From assembly GCA_016936505.1 (NCBI GenBank), contig JAFGXS010000052.1, positions 124,001 to 188,000 on the forward strand: 64,000 bases of DNA, in the 5' to 3' direction. Source of the DNA: Bacteroidales bacterium (GTDB lineage: Bacteria; Bacteroidota; Bacteroidia; Bacteroidales; F082). The position numbers and the translations under genes were made by a program. Each line of letters opens with the position of its first letter. Position 1 is the stretch's first letter. Below the pieces are notes generated by a model that did no database searches, was not told the origin of the DNA, and was given only the letters and a program-made list of their open reading frames with translations. This document shows positions 53,162 to 62,559 of this stretch, in pieces.

Positions 53162-53787
53162 CCACAACGATCTTTGTTTGTAAAATAAGCCAGCTTTTCC
53201 AATTTATTGATCATATCATAATGTTCAATATAAACATTATCAGGAACCTTTAGATAAACAGATGTAAAATTGAGAATTCCTTTGATACCGGCAAAAATTA
53301 GCATTGATGAGATTTCCTGTGCCATTTCAGATGGCACAGCCAAGACACAAAGTTCAATATTTTCTTTGCGCAGGATATCTTTCATCTTAGCCACATTATA
53401 ACATTTTACATCAGGAAACTGAGTTTCAGGTTCATCACCTAATCGAAATGTAGCAGCTACTTTAAGCTTTGTTTGTGTATTGTTAAAATAATCGGCAACT
53501 GCTCTACCCAAGTCACCAATACCAACAAAAGCTACTTTCTGATCGTAAAGGCAGTCTATTGCTTTACCAATACTATCAATCAGCTTACTGATCTCATAAC
53601 CCTTATGTATATCACCGGTAAAACCAATCAACATCAAATCGCGGCGAACGTGGGCAGGATTGATTTTTAACAAATGTGCCAATTGATGAGAGTGAATGTA
53701 TTCTTTTTCTTCTTTCGGCAGATTTAACAGTGCTCTTCGATATAAACTGAGCCTTTCAACTGTATTAGCAGGTAGATTATTAATCAT
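53155..53787 (-). CDS. rex: Redox-sensing repressor Rex
   Basis: A 210-residue repressor that senses the NADH/NAD+ ratio. It has an N-terminal winged helix (about 1-75, HQLAHLLKINPAHVRRDL) and a Rossmann domain with VAFVGIGDLGRAV (85-97, glycines of the dinucleotide loop). The C-terminal swapped helix ends near LEKLAYF. Rex normally represses fermentative and respiratory genes when NADH is low. Targets in this window are not obvious: I find no TTGTGAA/TTCACAA-type Rex site. Convergent with dinB, with overlapping 3' ends. Confidence 0.9.
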   Translation of the reverse strand: MINNLPANTVERLSLYRRALLNLPKEEKEYIHSHQLAHLLKINPAHVRRDLMLIGFTGDIHKGYEISKLIDSIGKAIDCLYDQKVAFVGIGDLGRAVADYFNNTQTKLKVAATFRLGDEPETQFPDVKCYNVAKMKDILRKENIELCVLAVPSEMAQEISSMLIFAGIKGILNFTSVYLKVPDNVYIEHYDMINKLEKLAYFTNKDRCGQ

Positions 53788-53887
53788 ATCGACAGTATTT
53801 CATATCTATATTAAAACGTTGCAAGATACGAACTAGAATGTATTCTTTATGTGTCAACTTTAAAAATTCTGGTTTAAAAAACCTATA

Positions 53888-54601
53888 TCAGATATAGAAG
53901 ATCCAAAATATACCAACAACAACTGCTACAGTTCCGGCAAGGGCATTAATGAAATTGTATAAAACCGCTTTTCTTTGTTCGGATGAAAATCGGCCAATCA
54001 AACCCATAACTGCAGAAAAAACTGTCATTGCAAGGATAGTTCCGACAGCAAAACCAACAAGATAATAAACAGACTGCATCACAGAGCCAAAGGCCAAAGT
54101 TGGCATCAGACCCAACAAATGTGATATTCCTGCTAAACCATGCAATGTGCCAATTCCCAACGCAGCAAATAATGTATGTTTATGATTCTCGTTATGTTGA
54201 TGCTTTTCAAAGACATGCTCGTGTTCATGATTGTGCAAATAAATACTGCCATCCTCATTCTCATGCTGATGTAAGTGATTAACGGGACGCTGTAATTGCC
54301 TATATAATCTAAAAAAAGCCCAAATTCCAATTGCAATTAACATAACTCCAACAATTCGTTCGCTGTGTGCTGAAATTAAATCTACAGGAATCAGTTCTCT
54401 GAAAAAGAAAAATAAAACTCCAATCAACATCATACCCAAAACATGGCCTATTCCCCAGAAAATCCCTATCAACCATGGTCTGAACCGCGCATTAAGTGCC
54501 AAAGGACCTATGGCAGCTAAATGATCAGGTCCGGTAAAAACATGAATAATCGCTGCAACCAGACCAAATACTAAAGGAAGATTGGATAACAACTCTTTCA
54601 T
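53888..54601 (-). CDS. Nickel/cobalt-type permease with His-rich loop
   Basis: A 237-residue membrane protein with about six helices, related to the UreH/HupE/NiCoT-type group. The first helix carries HVFTGPDHLAAI (His20...Asp26-His27), the metal-selectivity motif in a slightly changed spacing (H-x5-DH rather than H-x4-DH). A cytoplasmic or periplasmic loop at about 109-142 has some 14 histidines. GIGTLHGLAG is a second conserved histidine segment. It probably carries Ni2+ or a similar divalent metal. Whether it imports or exports is open. Its promoter abuts a perfect 13-base inverted repeat. Confidence 0.8.
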   Translation of the reverse strand: MKELLSNLPLVFGLVAAIIHVFTGPDHLAAIGPLALNARFRPWLIGIFWGIGHVLGMMLIGVLFFFFRELIPVDLISAHSERIVGVMLIAIGIWAFFRLYRQLQRPVNHLHQHENEDGSIYLHNHEHEHVFEKHQHNENHKHTLFAALGIGTLHGLAGISHLLGLMPTLAFGSVMQSVYYLVGFAVGTILAMTVFSAVMGLIGRFSSEQRKAVLYNFINALAGTVAVVVGIFWIFYI

Positions 54602-54645
54602 CTTAATATTTTATTATGTCAACAAACAATAAAACTATTAGCGAG

Positions 54646-54685
54646 CAAAACTATTAATTATTGTTAATAAAATAACAATAATTAA
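54646..54685 (-). promoter_or_regulatory. Promoter and 13-base-arm inverted repeat at the nickel-type permease
   Basis: The minus strand has TAGTTTTG (54653-54646), a TAnnTTTG match. Directly next to it, TTAATTATTGTTA (54654-54666) and TAACAATAATTAA (54673-54685) are perfect inverted repeats with a six-base spacer. The repeat covers the -10 to -40 region of this promoter and lies about 75 bases upstream of the hydrolase gene on the other strand. It looks like an operator for a dimeric metalloregulator; none is encoded in the window. Confidence 0.6.
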
Positions 54686-54758
54686 TCTAAATTAACAATT
54701 AAAATCCTCAACTAAGATAGAATCCGTTTTGTACATTTATCCAATCAAAAAAGAAGCA

Positions 54759-56915
54759 ATGCGCCTCATCAATATCATACTCTTTCTATTATTTTTTTCA
54801 ACAGTTACGGCTCAAAAATGGAATTCTGAAGCTGGATTAATTAAGCCCTACACAGCTGAAATTACTGCTAGTTCTGGAAAAAACACAAACTACATAAACG
54901 ATCAGAACCCCAATACTTACTGGGAATCGGGCAACCCATTGCCCAATGCTTATATTTCACAAAATTGGAACAATCTATTTTTAAATTACGAACTCTTTCG
55001 GATCAATTCAAAAAACACATCGGCAGCTTTTGATGGGAACACCAATACTAAAGCATCTTTCAATTTTGGAAAAACTGAGATTAGCTTTAAACATCCCCAA
55101 AAATTATTATACCTCTCAGTAAAAGCCGATATTAAAGACACTCTGCACATATCCATAATAACTTCTGAAAATAAAAAAGTAAAACTATACTACACACCTG
55201 CTGAGAACTATCAAATCAAAAGTTATGCTTTGCCAAAAGAGATCAACGCAAAAAACATTATTCTTAGTAGTAAAAAGAACTTCGACATTTTTGAATTGGG
55301 TGCACTTTCACATTTACCTCAGGAGTTTGTTCAATTGGATTTGGGAAAAGAACAAAATATTGGCTGGATCACAACAAGACAATTAAACGTGTCAGTAAGA
55401 AAAATAACTGTTTTATCGAGTACAGATGGAAACAACTGGAAAAAGGTATTGGATCTAAACCCGAAAGCCATTCCGTTGCTACAAATTCCGCTTAAAATCC
55501 CTTTCAAAGCAAGATATATCAAACTTGTATACAACTTGCCTTTTGATAATTATGTTAAAGCCAGATTGTGGGAATTTAACATATATGGGCCTTTTGGACC
55601 GTATGGAGCCCCCCCCCCTGCCAGACAATCAAAATTTACTTACGCAAAAACTTTTGGAATCAATACTATTTGGGGCTGGGGATATAACGTATATTCTGAC
55701 CTACTGAAATCAGGAACAGGACCGGGTTTCTTCAACAAAGTTGCCCACCAGTTGCGCACATATCATCGACTTGATTGGGATATGAAAACACCACAAAACC
55801 CACCCGATTTTAATACAATGGCCGAAGGCAAAGGAACGCCTGCTGAATACTGGCTTAATTGGGACAGAGAATATAAAAACTGGATTAAATACGGGTTTAA
55901 TATAGACGTAACTTTAACTTTTAAACAGGATAATTTCCCTGATAGTTTATGGAAAGATCCTGTTGCTGAATCAGAAACCTATGGTAAAAGATTTGGCAAT
56001 CATTTCTATAACCGGCAACACCTTGTTCAAACTATTGAGATTGGTAATGAACCCTGGAACTATAATCTTGATGTTTATCGAAAGGTCCTGCTGGGGATGA
56101 GCAAAGGAATTAAATCGGTTTGCAATGCTACTGTCCTCCCCTGCGCTATTCAGGCATGGAACCCGGAAGATGACAATAACAATTATATCAACAAATATAT
56201 TCATCAGAAGAATGCGCTTTATCTCGATGGACTGAACACACATATATACTCATACGTGTTTAAAGAAAATGGCATCCGTGTGGCAGTAAATCCGGAGGAC
56301 CCCAGATCAGAAGTATGGTCGATGGCTAACCTCTACAGATTCAGAAATATCAATATGCCCGGAAAATCAATATATGTTACTGAGTTTGGCTACGACAGCA
56401 ACGGTGGAAAGGAAGATTGCACACATTCTGAATGTGTTTCAGAAATTAATCAGGCTGCCTATGGAATCAGAATGGCGCTTATACTTTGGCGCCTGGGAGC
56501 CGAAAAACTATACTGGTATTATTTTGCCAACGTTCAATATTCTTCATTTCTGCATAATCGTTCAGGCTTGTGCGGCTCATACGCTACTGGCTTTGCTCCA
56601 AAACAATCATTTTTTGCTTTTGAGGAACTCCTCAGAGTGCTCGGATCATACCATTTTAAAGATATAATTGTTGAGAATCATCAGGTATATGCTTATTTGT
56701 TTGAAAATATGAACACCAAAGAATATCTTATCATTGCCTGGCGTCCGACATCAGAAAATACTGAAACAGAAAAATGGGTCCAAATCCCTTTTACAGAAAC
56801 AGTAAAGGGTTCAGGTAACCTGATCCAAAACAGAAAAACGGATTATTTCTTAAAAAATGGAGATTTAAATGTTAAATTGAGCGGGCTTCCGGTTTATTTC
56901 AAAATAAACCATTAA
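54759..56915 (+). CDS. Secreted clan GH-A-like glycoside hydrolase with discoidin-like domain
   Basis: A 718-residue protein with signal peptide (1-19, ending TVTAQ). The region to about 280 holds two halves of a discoidin/F5-8C-like carbohydrate-binding fold (ASSGKN...NPNTYWES early; FVQLDLGKEQ, VLSSTDGNNW and ARYIKLVY late), probably one domain with an insertion. From about 290 a TIM-barrel hydrolase follows. The candidate acid/base is Glu431 in EIGNEPW, and the nucleophile Glu542 in YVTEFGYD, spaced as in clan GH-A. I cannot match it to a numbered GH family. ATG 54759 is chosen because it gives a clean signal peptide. A C10 tract at 55609 makes it a possible phase-variable gene. Confidence 0.72.
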   Translation: MRLINIILFLLFFSTVTAQKWNSEAGLIKPYTAEITASSGKNTNYINDQNPNTYWESGNPLPNAYISQNWNNLFLNYELFRINSKNTSAAFDGNTNTKASFNFGKTEISFKHPQKLLYLSVKADIKDTLHISIITSENKKVKLYYTPAENYQIKSYALPKEINAKNIILSSKKNFDIFELGALSHLPQEFVQLDLGKEQNIGWITTRQLNVSVRKITVLSSTDGNNWKKVLDLNPKAIPLLQIPLKIPFKARYIKLVYNLPFDNYVKARLWEFNIYGPFGPYGAPPPARQSKFTYAKTFGINTIWGWGYNVYSDLLKSGTGPGFFNKVAHQLRTYHRLDWDMKTPQNPPDFNTMAEGKGTPAEYWLNWDREYKNWIKYGFNIDVTLTFKQDNFPDSLWKDPVAESETYGKRFGNHFYNRQHLVQTIEIGNEPWNYNLDVYRKVLLGMSKGIKSVCNATVLPCAIQAWNPEDDNNNYINKYIHQKNALYLDGLNTHIYSYVFKENGIRVAVNPEDPRSEVWSMANLYRFRNINMPGKSIYVTEFGYDSNGGKEDCTHSECVSEINQAAYGIRMALILWRLGAEKLYWYYFANVQYSSFLHNRSGLCGSYATGFAPKQSFFAFEELLRVLGSYHFKDIIVENHQVYAYLFENMNTKEYLIIAWRPTSENTETEKWVQIPFTETVKGSGNLIQNRKTDYFLKNGDLNVKLSGLPVYFKINH
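55609..55618 (+). repeat. C10 homopolymer inside the hydrolase gene
   Basis: Ten consecutive C residues encode part of Ala-Pro-Pro-Pro just before the catalytic barrel. The frame is intact here. Loss or gain of one C would frameshift the protein before both catalytic glutamates. A poly-C run of this length is unexpected in such AT-rich DNA. Confidence 0.9.
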
Positions 56916-56942
56916 AAACCCTGTTAATTCATATGTAATCAC

Positions 56943-56950
56943 TACATTTG
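56943..56950 (+). promoter_or_regulatory. Candidate -7 element for the S9 peptidase
   Basis: TACATTTG matches TAnnTTTG, about 95 bases before the ATG. No clear -33 is seen. Confidence 0.4.
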
Positions 56951-57044
56951 TTCATTCAAAAGCCAACCTTATAGAAAGCCATAAATTACAGCTAATTATT
57001 TATTCAAATCAATTGCAAAACATTGATTATTTAAAACAAAAAAG

Positions 57045-59165
57045 ATGAAAAAAAATGTACTTTTATTTTTATCGGTAGTGGCTATGCTTGGCCTGTGGCA
57101 ATGTACTCCCCAGCATAAGGAGAAAAAAGCCGAAAAAGCAAAACAAAAACTTATTGAAAAACCTGATATGAAATTAAGCAGCGACCTTCTTACTCCTGAA
57201 GTTTTATGGTCAATGGGACGTTTGAGCGGAGTTCAGCTCTCTCCTGATCAGAAAACTTTAATCTTTGGCGTTACATATTACAGTAAAGAAGAAAACAAAG
57301 GAAACAGAGAGCTTTACCGTATGGATGTGGATGGTAAGAACCTGAAACAGTTAACCAAAACTCCTGAAAGTGAGTTCAATGCCGTTTGGAGACCTGATGG
57401 AAAAAAAATCGGATATCTTTCACCGGAAAGTGGTTCCATGCAAATCTGGGAAATGAATCCTGACGGTTCTAACCCTGTTCAAATTACACACGTTGATGGG
57501 GATGTTACCGGTTTCAAATATGCTCCCGACCAAAAGAAGATTTTATATACCATGGAAGTTAAAGTGGATAAAAATGTGCACGACATGTATCCCGACCTTC
57601 CAAAAACTTCCGGAAAAATCTTTACAGATATGATGTATCGTCATTGGGATGAATGGGTAACCACTTACAGCCACATCTTTGTAGCCGACTATAATGGTAC
57701 AGGTATCAGCAATTCTATTGACATCATGAAGGGTGAACCTTATGAAAGTCCCATGAAACCTTTCGGAGGAATGGAACAAATTAACTGGACTCCTGACTCT
57801 AAAACCATTGCTTATACCTGCCGCAAGAAAAAAGGATTGGCATACACCTTGTCTACTAATTCCGACATTTATTTCTACAACCTCGATAATAAGACCACAA
57901 AGAATATGACAGAGGGAATGATGGGATATGATGTAAGCCCTGTTTTTTCCCCCGATGGAAAATACATGGCATGGGAAAGCATGGAACATGACGGCTACGA
58001 ATCAGATAAGAATCGTTTATTTGTTATGGATCTGAGCACTGGCAAAAAAACAGATTATTCTAAAAATTTCGATCAGAATGCAAACAGTCTTGCCTGGAGT
58101 AACGACGGAAAATCAGTTTACTTCATCAGCGACTGGCATGCTTCAGATGATATTTACAGAATGGACCTGAGCAATGGCAAAATTACCAAGATTACAGAAG
58201 GAATTCATGACTACACTTCTGTAATACCTGCAGGCAAAACACTTTACGCTACACGTATGAGCATGTCCATGCCCATTGAGGTTTATGCTGTAGATTCTAC
58301 AACAGGTAAAGATACTCAACTAACTTTTACCAATAAAAACATCATGGACCAGTTAAAAATGGGCCGTGTTGAAAAACGCTGGATCAAAACCACCGACAAC
58401 AAGGAAATGCTAACCTGGGTTATTTACCCACCAAATTTTGATCCCAATAAAAAATACCCTGCTTTACTTTACTGCGAAGGTGGCCCTCAAAGTACTGTAA
58501 GTCAATTCTGGTCGTACCGTTGGAATTTTCAGATTATGGCTGCTAATGACTATATTATTGTAGCTCCCAATCGCAGAGGGTTACCCGGATTTGGAACCAA
58601 ATGGAATGAAGAAATCAGCGGGGATTACGGTGGACAGAACATGAAAGATTATCTGAGCGCAATTGATGCTGTAAAAAAAGAGCCTTTTGTTGACGCCGAT
58701 CGTTTGGGTGCTGTTGGCGCATCTTATGGTGGATTCTCAATTTACTGGCTGGCCGGACACAATTTGAGCCATCGTTTTAAAGTTTTTATTGCCCACGATG
58801 GTATGTTCAATCTCGAATCCATGTATCTGGAAACAGACGAAATGTGGTTTGTAAACTGGGATTTGGGTGGTCCTTACTGGGACAAAAAGAATAAAATTGC
58901 CCAACGCAGTTATGCTAACTCGCCACACAAATTTATCCAAAACTGGAATGCCCCTATTTTGGTTATTCACGGACAAAAAGACTTCAGAATTCCTGTAACT
59001 CAGGGCATGCAGGCATTCGACGGAGCCATATTAAGAAAGGTTCCTGCTGAGTTTTTATATTTCCCAGATGAAAATCACTGGGTGTTGAAACCTCAAAATG
59101 GAATTTTGTGGCAACGCACTTTCTTTAGCTGGTTAGATCGCTGGCTAAAAAAAGACAATCAATAA
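57045..59165 (+). CDS. S9-family (prolyl oligopeptidase-type) serine peptidase lipoprotein
   Basis: A 706-residue exported peptidase. The signal peptide ends in a lipobox-like LWQC (Cys20), so it is probably lipid-anchored. Residues about 45-420 form a beta-propeller with repeated PDGKK-type turns. The alpha/beta-hydrolase domain carries the triad Ser560 (GASYGGF), Asp646 (GQKDFRIP) and His678 (DENHWV). Such enzymes release dipeptides or remove blocked N-terminal residues. The DPP-like glutamate pair cannot be placed with confidence, so the exact type is open. The DUF3078 gene follows 27 bases later. Confidence 0.92.
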   Translation: MKKNVLLFLSVVAMLGLWQCTPQHKEKKAEKAKQKLIEKPDMKLSSDLLTPEVLWSMGRLSGVQLSPDQKTLIFGVTYYSKEENKGNRELYRMDVDGKNLKQLTKTPESEFNAVWRPDGKKIGYLSPESGSMQIWEMNPDGSNPVQITHVDGDVTGFKYAPDQKKILYTMEVKVDKNVHDMYPDLPKTSGKIFTDMMYRHWDEWVTTYSHIFVADYNGTGISNSIDIMKGEPYESPMKPFGGMEQINWTPDSKTIAYTCRKKKGLAYTLSTNSDIYFYNLDNKTTKNMTEGMMGYDVSPVFSPDGKYMAWESMEHDGYESDKNRLFVMDLSTGKKTDYSKNFDQNANSLAWSNDGKSVYFISDWHASDDIYRMDLSNGKITKITEGIHDYTSVIPAGKTLYATRMSMSMPIEVYAVDSTTGKDTQLTFTNKNIMDQLKMGRVEKRWIKTTDNKEMLTWVIYPPNFDPNKKYPALLYCEGGPQSTVSQFWSYRWNFQIMAANDYIIVAPNRRGLPGFGTKWNEEISGDYGGQNMKDYLSAIDAVKKEPFVDADRLGAVGASYGGFSIYWLAGHNLSHRFKVFIAHDGMFNLESMYLETDEMWFVNWDLGGPYWDKKNKIAQRSYANSPHKFIQNWNAPILVIHGQKDFRIPVTQGMQAFDGAILRKVPAEFLYFPDENHWVLKPQNGILWQRTFFSWLDRWLKKDNQ

Positions 59166-59192
59166 AAAACATTTTTTTAATCAATATTTCTC

Positions 59193-60155
59193 ATGAAGAA
59201 AGTACTCGGTTTTATATTTATTTTGATGTTTGGAGGTTCAATTCAGGTTTTTGCCAATTCAAAGCCTAATGATACTGTCCAGAATAAAAAATGGAAATAT
59301 AAAGCAGAGTACAGTCTCATGATGAACCAAATAGGATTTTCAAACTGGGCAACCGGAGGTGAGAGCGCAATAACAGGTCAGGGAACTGTAGACTATGACC
59401 TGAAATATAAAAAAAATAAATTTACTTTCACACACTCTGCTCACCTGGCTTACGGAATTGCTGGTTATTTTAACAAAGACATTGAAAAAACTGACGATAA
59501 ACTGGACTTAAGCTTTGCCATGGGACATAAAATTTCCAAAAAATGGGAGTTTTCGGGTATGGCCATTTTCAAATCTCAATTTACTAATGGATACAACTAT
59601 CCCAATGACTCGGTTCTGGCTTCTGCATTCATGGCACCGGGTTACGTTACGGTATCTTTAGGCTTTACCTTTAACCCTTCTAAAAGATTACAGATATTTC
59701 TCAGCCCTATTGCTGGAAAAATGACTTTCGTACTCAATCAGCAACTTGCCAATGCCGGAGCTTTTGGTGTTACAAAAGCCGTTTACGACAGTTTAGGAAA
59801 TGTTTTGGTTCCGGGAGAAAGATATTTTGGACAGCTTGGACTTAACTTACTTTGGTCATATAAAGGCAAAGTGATGAAAAACGTCCTGTATCATACTAAT
59901 CTTAACTTATATAATAATTATATAGAACCAAGACCTGATATGCGCTGGCAGGTTGACATGGATTGGGATAATAAATTCACATTCAAAATCAACGATCATT
60001 TTGTAACCTTGCTTTATGTACATTTAAAATATGATCCAAAAATATTATTTCCTAAGTATGAGATGATTGATGGAATCAATGCTATAGTTGCAGAAAGAAC
60101 AAGACTGCAAGTAAAAGAAACATTTGGTCTTGGAATAACATATAAGATTAAATAG
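59193..60155 (+). CDS. DUF3078 outer-membrane beta-barrel protein
   Basis: A 320-residue protein with signal peptide (1-21) and a mature region of alternating aromatic strands. The N-terminal signature QIGFSNWATGGESAITGQGTVDYDL and the pattern of tyrosine-rich strands place it in DUF3078, a Bacteroidota family of predicted outer-membrane barrels with no proven role. The last residues YKIK are less typical of a strict barrel-assembly signal than a terminal Phe. It is probably cotranscribed with the S9 peptidase. Confidence 0.82.
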   Translation: MKKVLGFIFILMFGGSIQVFANSKPNDTVQNKKWKYKAEYSLMMNQIGFSNWATGGESAITGQGTVDYDLKYKKNKFTFTHSAHLAYGIAGYFNKDIEKTDDKLDLSFAMGHKISKKWEFSGMAIFKSQFTNGYNYPNDSVLASAFMAPGYVTVSLGFTFNPSKRLQIFLSPIAGKMTFVLNQQLANAGAFGVTKAVYDSLGNVLVPGERYFGQLGLNLLWSYKGKVMKNVLYHTNLNLYNNYIEPRPDMRWQVDMDWDNKFTFKINDHFVTLLYVHLKYDPKILFPKYEMIDGINAIVAERTRLQVKETFGLGITYKIK

Positions 60156-60189
60156 ACGAATTATAATTAATTTCTATTGATTGATTGTT

Positions 60190-60197
60190 TATTTTTG
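60190..60197 (+). promoter_or_regulatory. Candidate -7 element for ugd
   Basis: TATTTTTG matches TAnnTTTG 30 bases before the ugd ATG. Confidence 0.45.
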
Positions 60198-60226
60198 AAC
60201 AATAAAACAACCCAATTATCAAAAAC

Positions 60227-61540
60227 ATGAAAATTACAATGGTAGGTACAGGCTATGTAGGTTTGGTAACAGGAGCCTGTTTTTCTGAAGTTGGTATTGA
60301 CGTTACATGTGTCGATATTGATGAAAGGAAAATTAATAATCTAAAAAACGGAATCATTCCCATATACGAGCCCGGACTTGAAGACCTGGTTAAACGCAAT
60401 GTAGAAAAAGATCGATTGCATTTTTGCACTAAACTTTCCCAATCAATGGAAGGTGTGGATGTTATCTTTGGTGCCGTTGGGACTCCTCCTGACGAAGATG
60501 GTAGCGCCGACTTAAAATATGTTCTAGAAGTAGCCCGTGAAGTAGGAAGAAACATGCAGAACTACCTCATTATGGTTACCAAAAGTACCGTTCCGGTTGG
60601 AACCGCTGAAAAAGTGCGAAGCGCAATTCAGCAAGAATTGGACAAAAGAGGTGTCGATATTCCTTTTGATGTAGCTTCAAATCCTGAATTTCTAAAAGAA
60701 GGTGCCGCCGTTGATGATTTCCTGAAACCTGACCGTATTGTTGTGGGTGTTGATTCCGACAAAGCCAAAAAACTCATGGATAAATTGTACAAGCCTTTTA
60801 CCATGAATGGCCATCCTGTAATTTTCATGGACATTGTTTCTGCAGAAATGACAAAGTATGCTGCCAACTCAATGCTGGCAACCAAAATTAGTTTCATGAA
60901 CGATATTGCTAATCTTTGCGAAATTGTTGGCGCTGATGTGAATGCTGTAAGAAAAGGAATTGGAAGTGACAGAAGAATCGGACCTTACTTTATCTATCCA
61001 GGAACCGGATATGGTGGTTCATGCTTCCCTAAAGACGTTAAAGCTTTGATTAAAACTGCAGATTCAATGGGTTATGATATGGAAGTATTGAAGTCCGTTG
61101 AAAATGTAAACGAACGTCAGAAGTCAGTATTGTTTGCCAAAGCCATGCGCCATTTTGATGGTAATTTAAAAGGCAAAACATTTGGTATTTGGGGGCTTTC
61201 TTTTAAACCCCAAACCGATGATATGCGTGAAGCCCCATCATTGGTAGTAATAAAGAAATTATTGGATGCAGGAGCAAAAGTTAAAGCTTACGATCCTGTT
61301 GCTATGCACGAAGCTGAACGTGTTTTAGGTGATAGTATTACTTTTGTAAAAGATCAATACGAAGCTTTGATTGATACTAATGGAATGTTTTTGATTACTG
61401 AATGGCCCGAATTTAAATTCCCCAATTTTAAAGTCATTGAAAAACTACTGAAAAACAAAGTAATTTTTGACGGAAGAAACGTTTACGATCCTGAAGAATT
61501 AAAACAATCAGGATTTGATTACTACGGTATTGGCAGATAA
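60227..61540 (+). CDS. ugd: UDP-glucose 6-dehydrogenase
   Basis: Oxidises UDP-glucose twice to UDP-glucuronate with NAD+. The N-terminal Rossmann motif is GTGYVGLVTGAC (7-18), the catalytic cysteine Cys266 in GYGGSCFPKD and the conserved lysine Lys210 in MTKYAAN. The 437-residue length is normal. Its product is the substrate of the next gene, a UDP-glucuronate decarboxylase, but a terminator separates the two, so expression is likely independent or partly coupled. Confidence 0.95.
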   Translation: MKITMVGTGYVGLVTGACFSEVGIDVTCVDIDERKINNLKNGIIPIYEPGLEDLVKRNVEKDRLHFCTKLSQSMEGVDVIFGAVGTPPDEDGSADLKYVLEVAREVGRNMQNYLIMVTKSTVPVGTAEKVRSAIQQELDKRGVDIPFDVASNPEFLKEGAAVDDFLKPDRIVVGVDSDKAKKLMDKLYKPFTMNGHPVIFMDIVSAEMTKYAANSMLATKISFMNDIANLCEIVGADVNAVRKGIGSDRRIGPYFIYPGTGYGGSCFPKDVKALIKTADSMGYDMEVLKSVENVNERQKSVLFAKAMRHFDGNLKGKTFGIWGLSFKPQTDDMREAPSLVVIKKLLDAGAKVKAYDPVAMHEAERVLGDSITFVKDQYEALIDTNGMFLITEWPEFKFPNFKVIEKLLKNKVIFDGRNVYDPEELKQSGFDYYGIGR

Positions 61541-61561
61541 AGACAAAAAATTATTATTTTT

Positions 61562-61592
61562 AAAGCAGGTCACAAAACAGGCCTGCTTTTTT
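61562..61592 (+). terminator. Terminator after ugd
   Basis: AAAGCAGG and CCTGCTTT form an eight-pair stem followed by a T run, in the 65-base gap before the decarboxylase gene. Confidence 0.82.
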
Positions 61593-61605
61593 AACATTAA
61601 TATCT

Positions 61606-62559
61606 ATGAAACGTATTCTCGTAACAGGTGGCGCCGGTTTTATCGGTTCACATTTATGTAAGCGACTGCTGAATGAAGGTAATGAAGTCATTTCGCTGGA
61701 CAATTATTTTACTGGACAGAAAAAAAACATTGTTGAATTAATGGATAATCCTTATTTCGAGGTTGTCCGACACGATGTTACCAGTCCTTTTTTTGTTGAA
61801 GTTGATGAAATTTACAATCTGGCATGTCCTGCTTCACCGGTTCATTACCAGTATAATCCCATTAAAACTGTAAAAACATCTGTTATGGGTGCCATTAATA
61901 TGCTTGGTCTTGCCAAACGTATTAAAGCTAAAGTGTTACAGGCTTCCACCAGCGAAGTTTATGGCGATCCTCAGGTTCATCCGCAAAAAGAGGATTACTG
62001 GGGACACGTTAATCCAATCGGGCAACGTTCATGCTACGATGAAGGAAAACGCGTTTCAGAAACACTCTTCATGAATTATCATCATCAGAATGATGTGCGC
62101 ATAAAGATCATCAGAATCTTTAATACTTACGGACCCAATATGCATCCTAACGATGGTCGCGTAGTTTCCAACTTTATTGTTCAGGCCCTGAAGGGAAAAG
62201 ATATCACAGTATATGGCGATGGAAAACAAACCAGAAGTTTCCAGTATGTGGATGATCTGGTCAATGGAATGACGAAGATGATGAATACTGGCGATGACTT
62301 TGTAGGACCTGTAAATATTGGAAACCCCGGAGAATTTACTATTCTGGAACTTGCTGAAAAAGTAATTGATATGACCGGTTCCAAATCAAAGATTATTTAC
62401 AAGCCTTTGCCCAGTGACGATCCGATGCAGCGTAAACCTGATATTAGTCTTGCAAAAGAAAAACTAGATTGGGAACCAAAAATTCAACTGGAAACAGGTC
62501 TTAAAAAGACTATCACTTATTTCGATGAATTACTAAAAGAAAATCCGAACATCGTATAA
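61606..62559 (+). CDS. uxs: UDP-glucuronate decarboxylase (UDP-xylose synthase)
   Basis: An extended SDR of 317 residues that converts UDP-glucuronate to UDP-xylose. Cofactor motif [11 protein letters not shown] (7-17), NLACPASP after strand 4, catalytic Thr/Ser-Glu (STSEVYG, 114-120), and Tyr144-x3-Lys148 (YDEGK). The SEVYGDP and YDEGKR combination is typical of UXS rather than UDP-galactose epimerase. The stop overlaps the rfbD start by one base. UDP-xylose would feed envelope polysaccharide assembly. Confidence 0.93.
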   Translation: MKRILVTGGAGFIGSHLCKRLLNEGNEVISLDNYFTGQKKNIVELMDNPYFEVVRHDVTSPFFVEVDEIYNLACPASPVHYQYNPIKTVKTSVMGAINMLGLAKRIKAKVLQASTSEVYGDPQVHPQKEDYWGHVNPIGQRSCYDEGKRVSETLFMNYHHQNDVRIKIIRIFNTYGPNMHPNDGRVVSNFIVQALKGKDITVYGDGKQTRSFQYVDDLVNGMTKMMNTGDDFVGPVNIGNPGEFTILELAEKVIDMTGSKSKIIYKPLPSDDPMQRKPDISLAKEKLDWEPKIQLETGLKKTITYFDELLKENPNIV

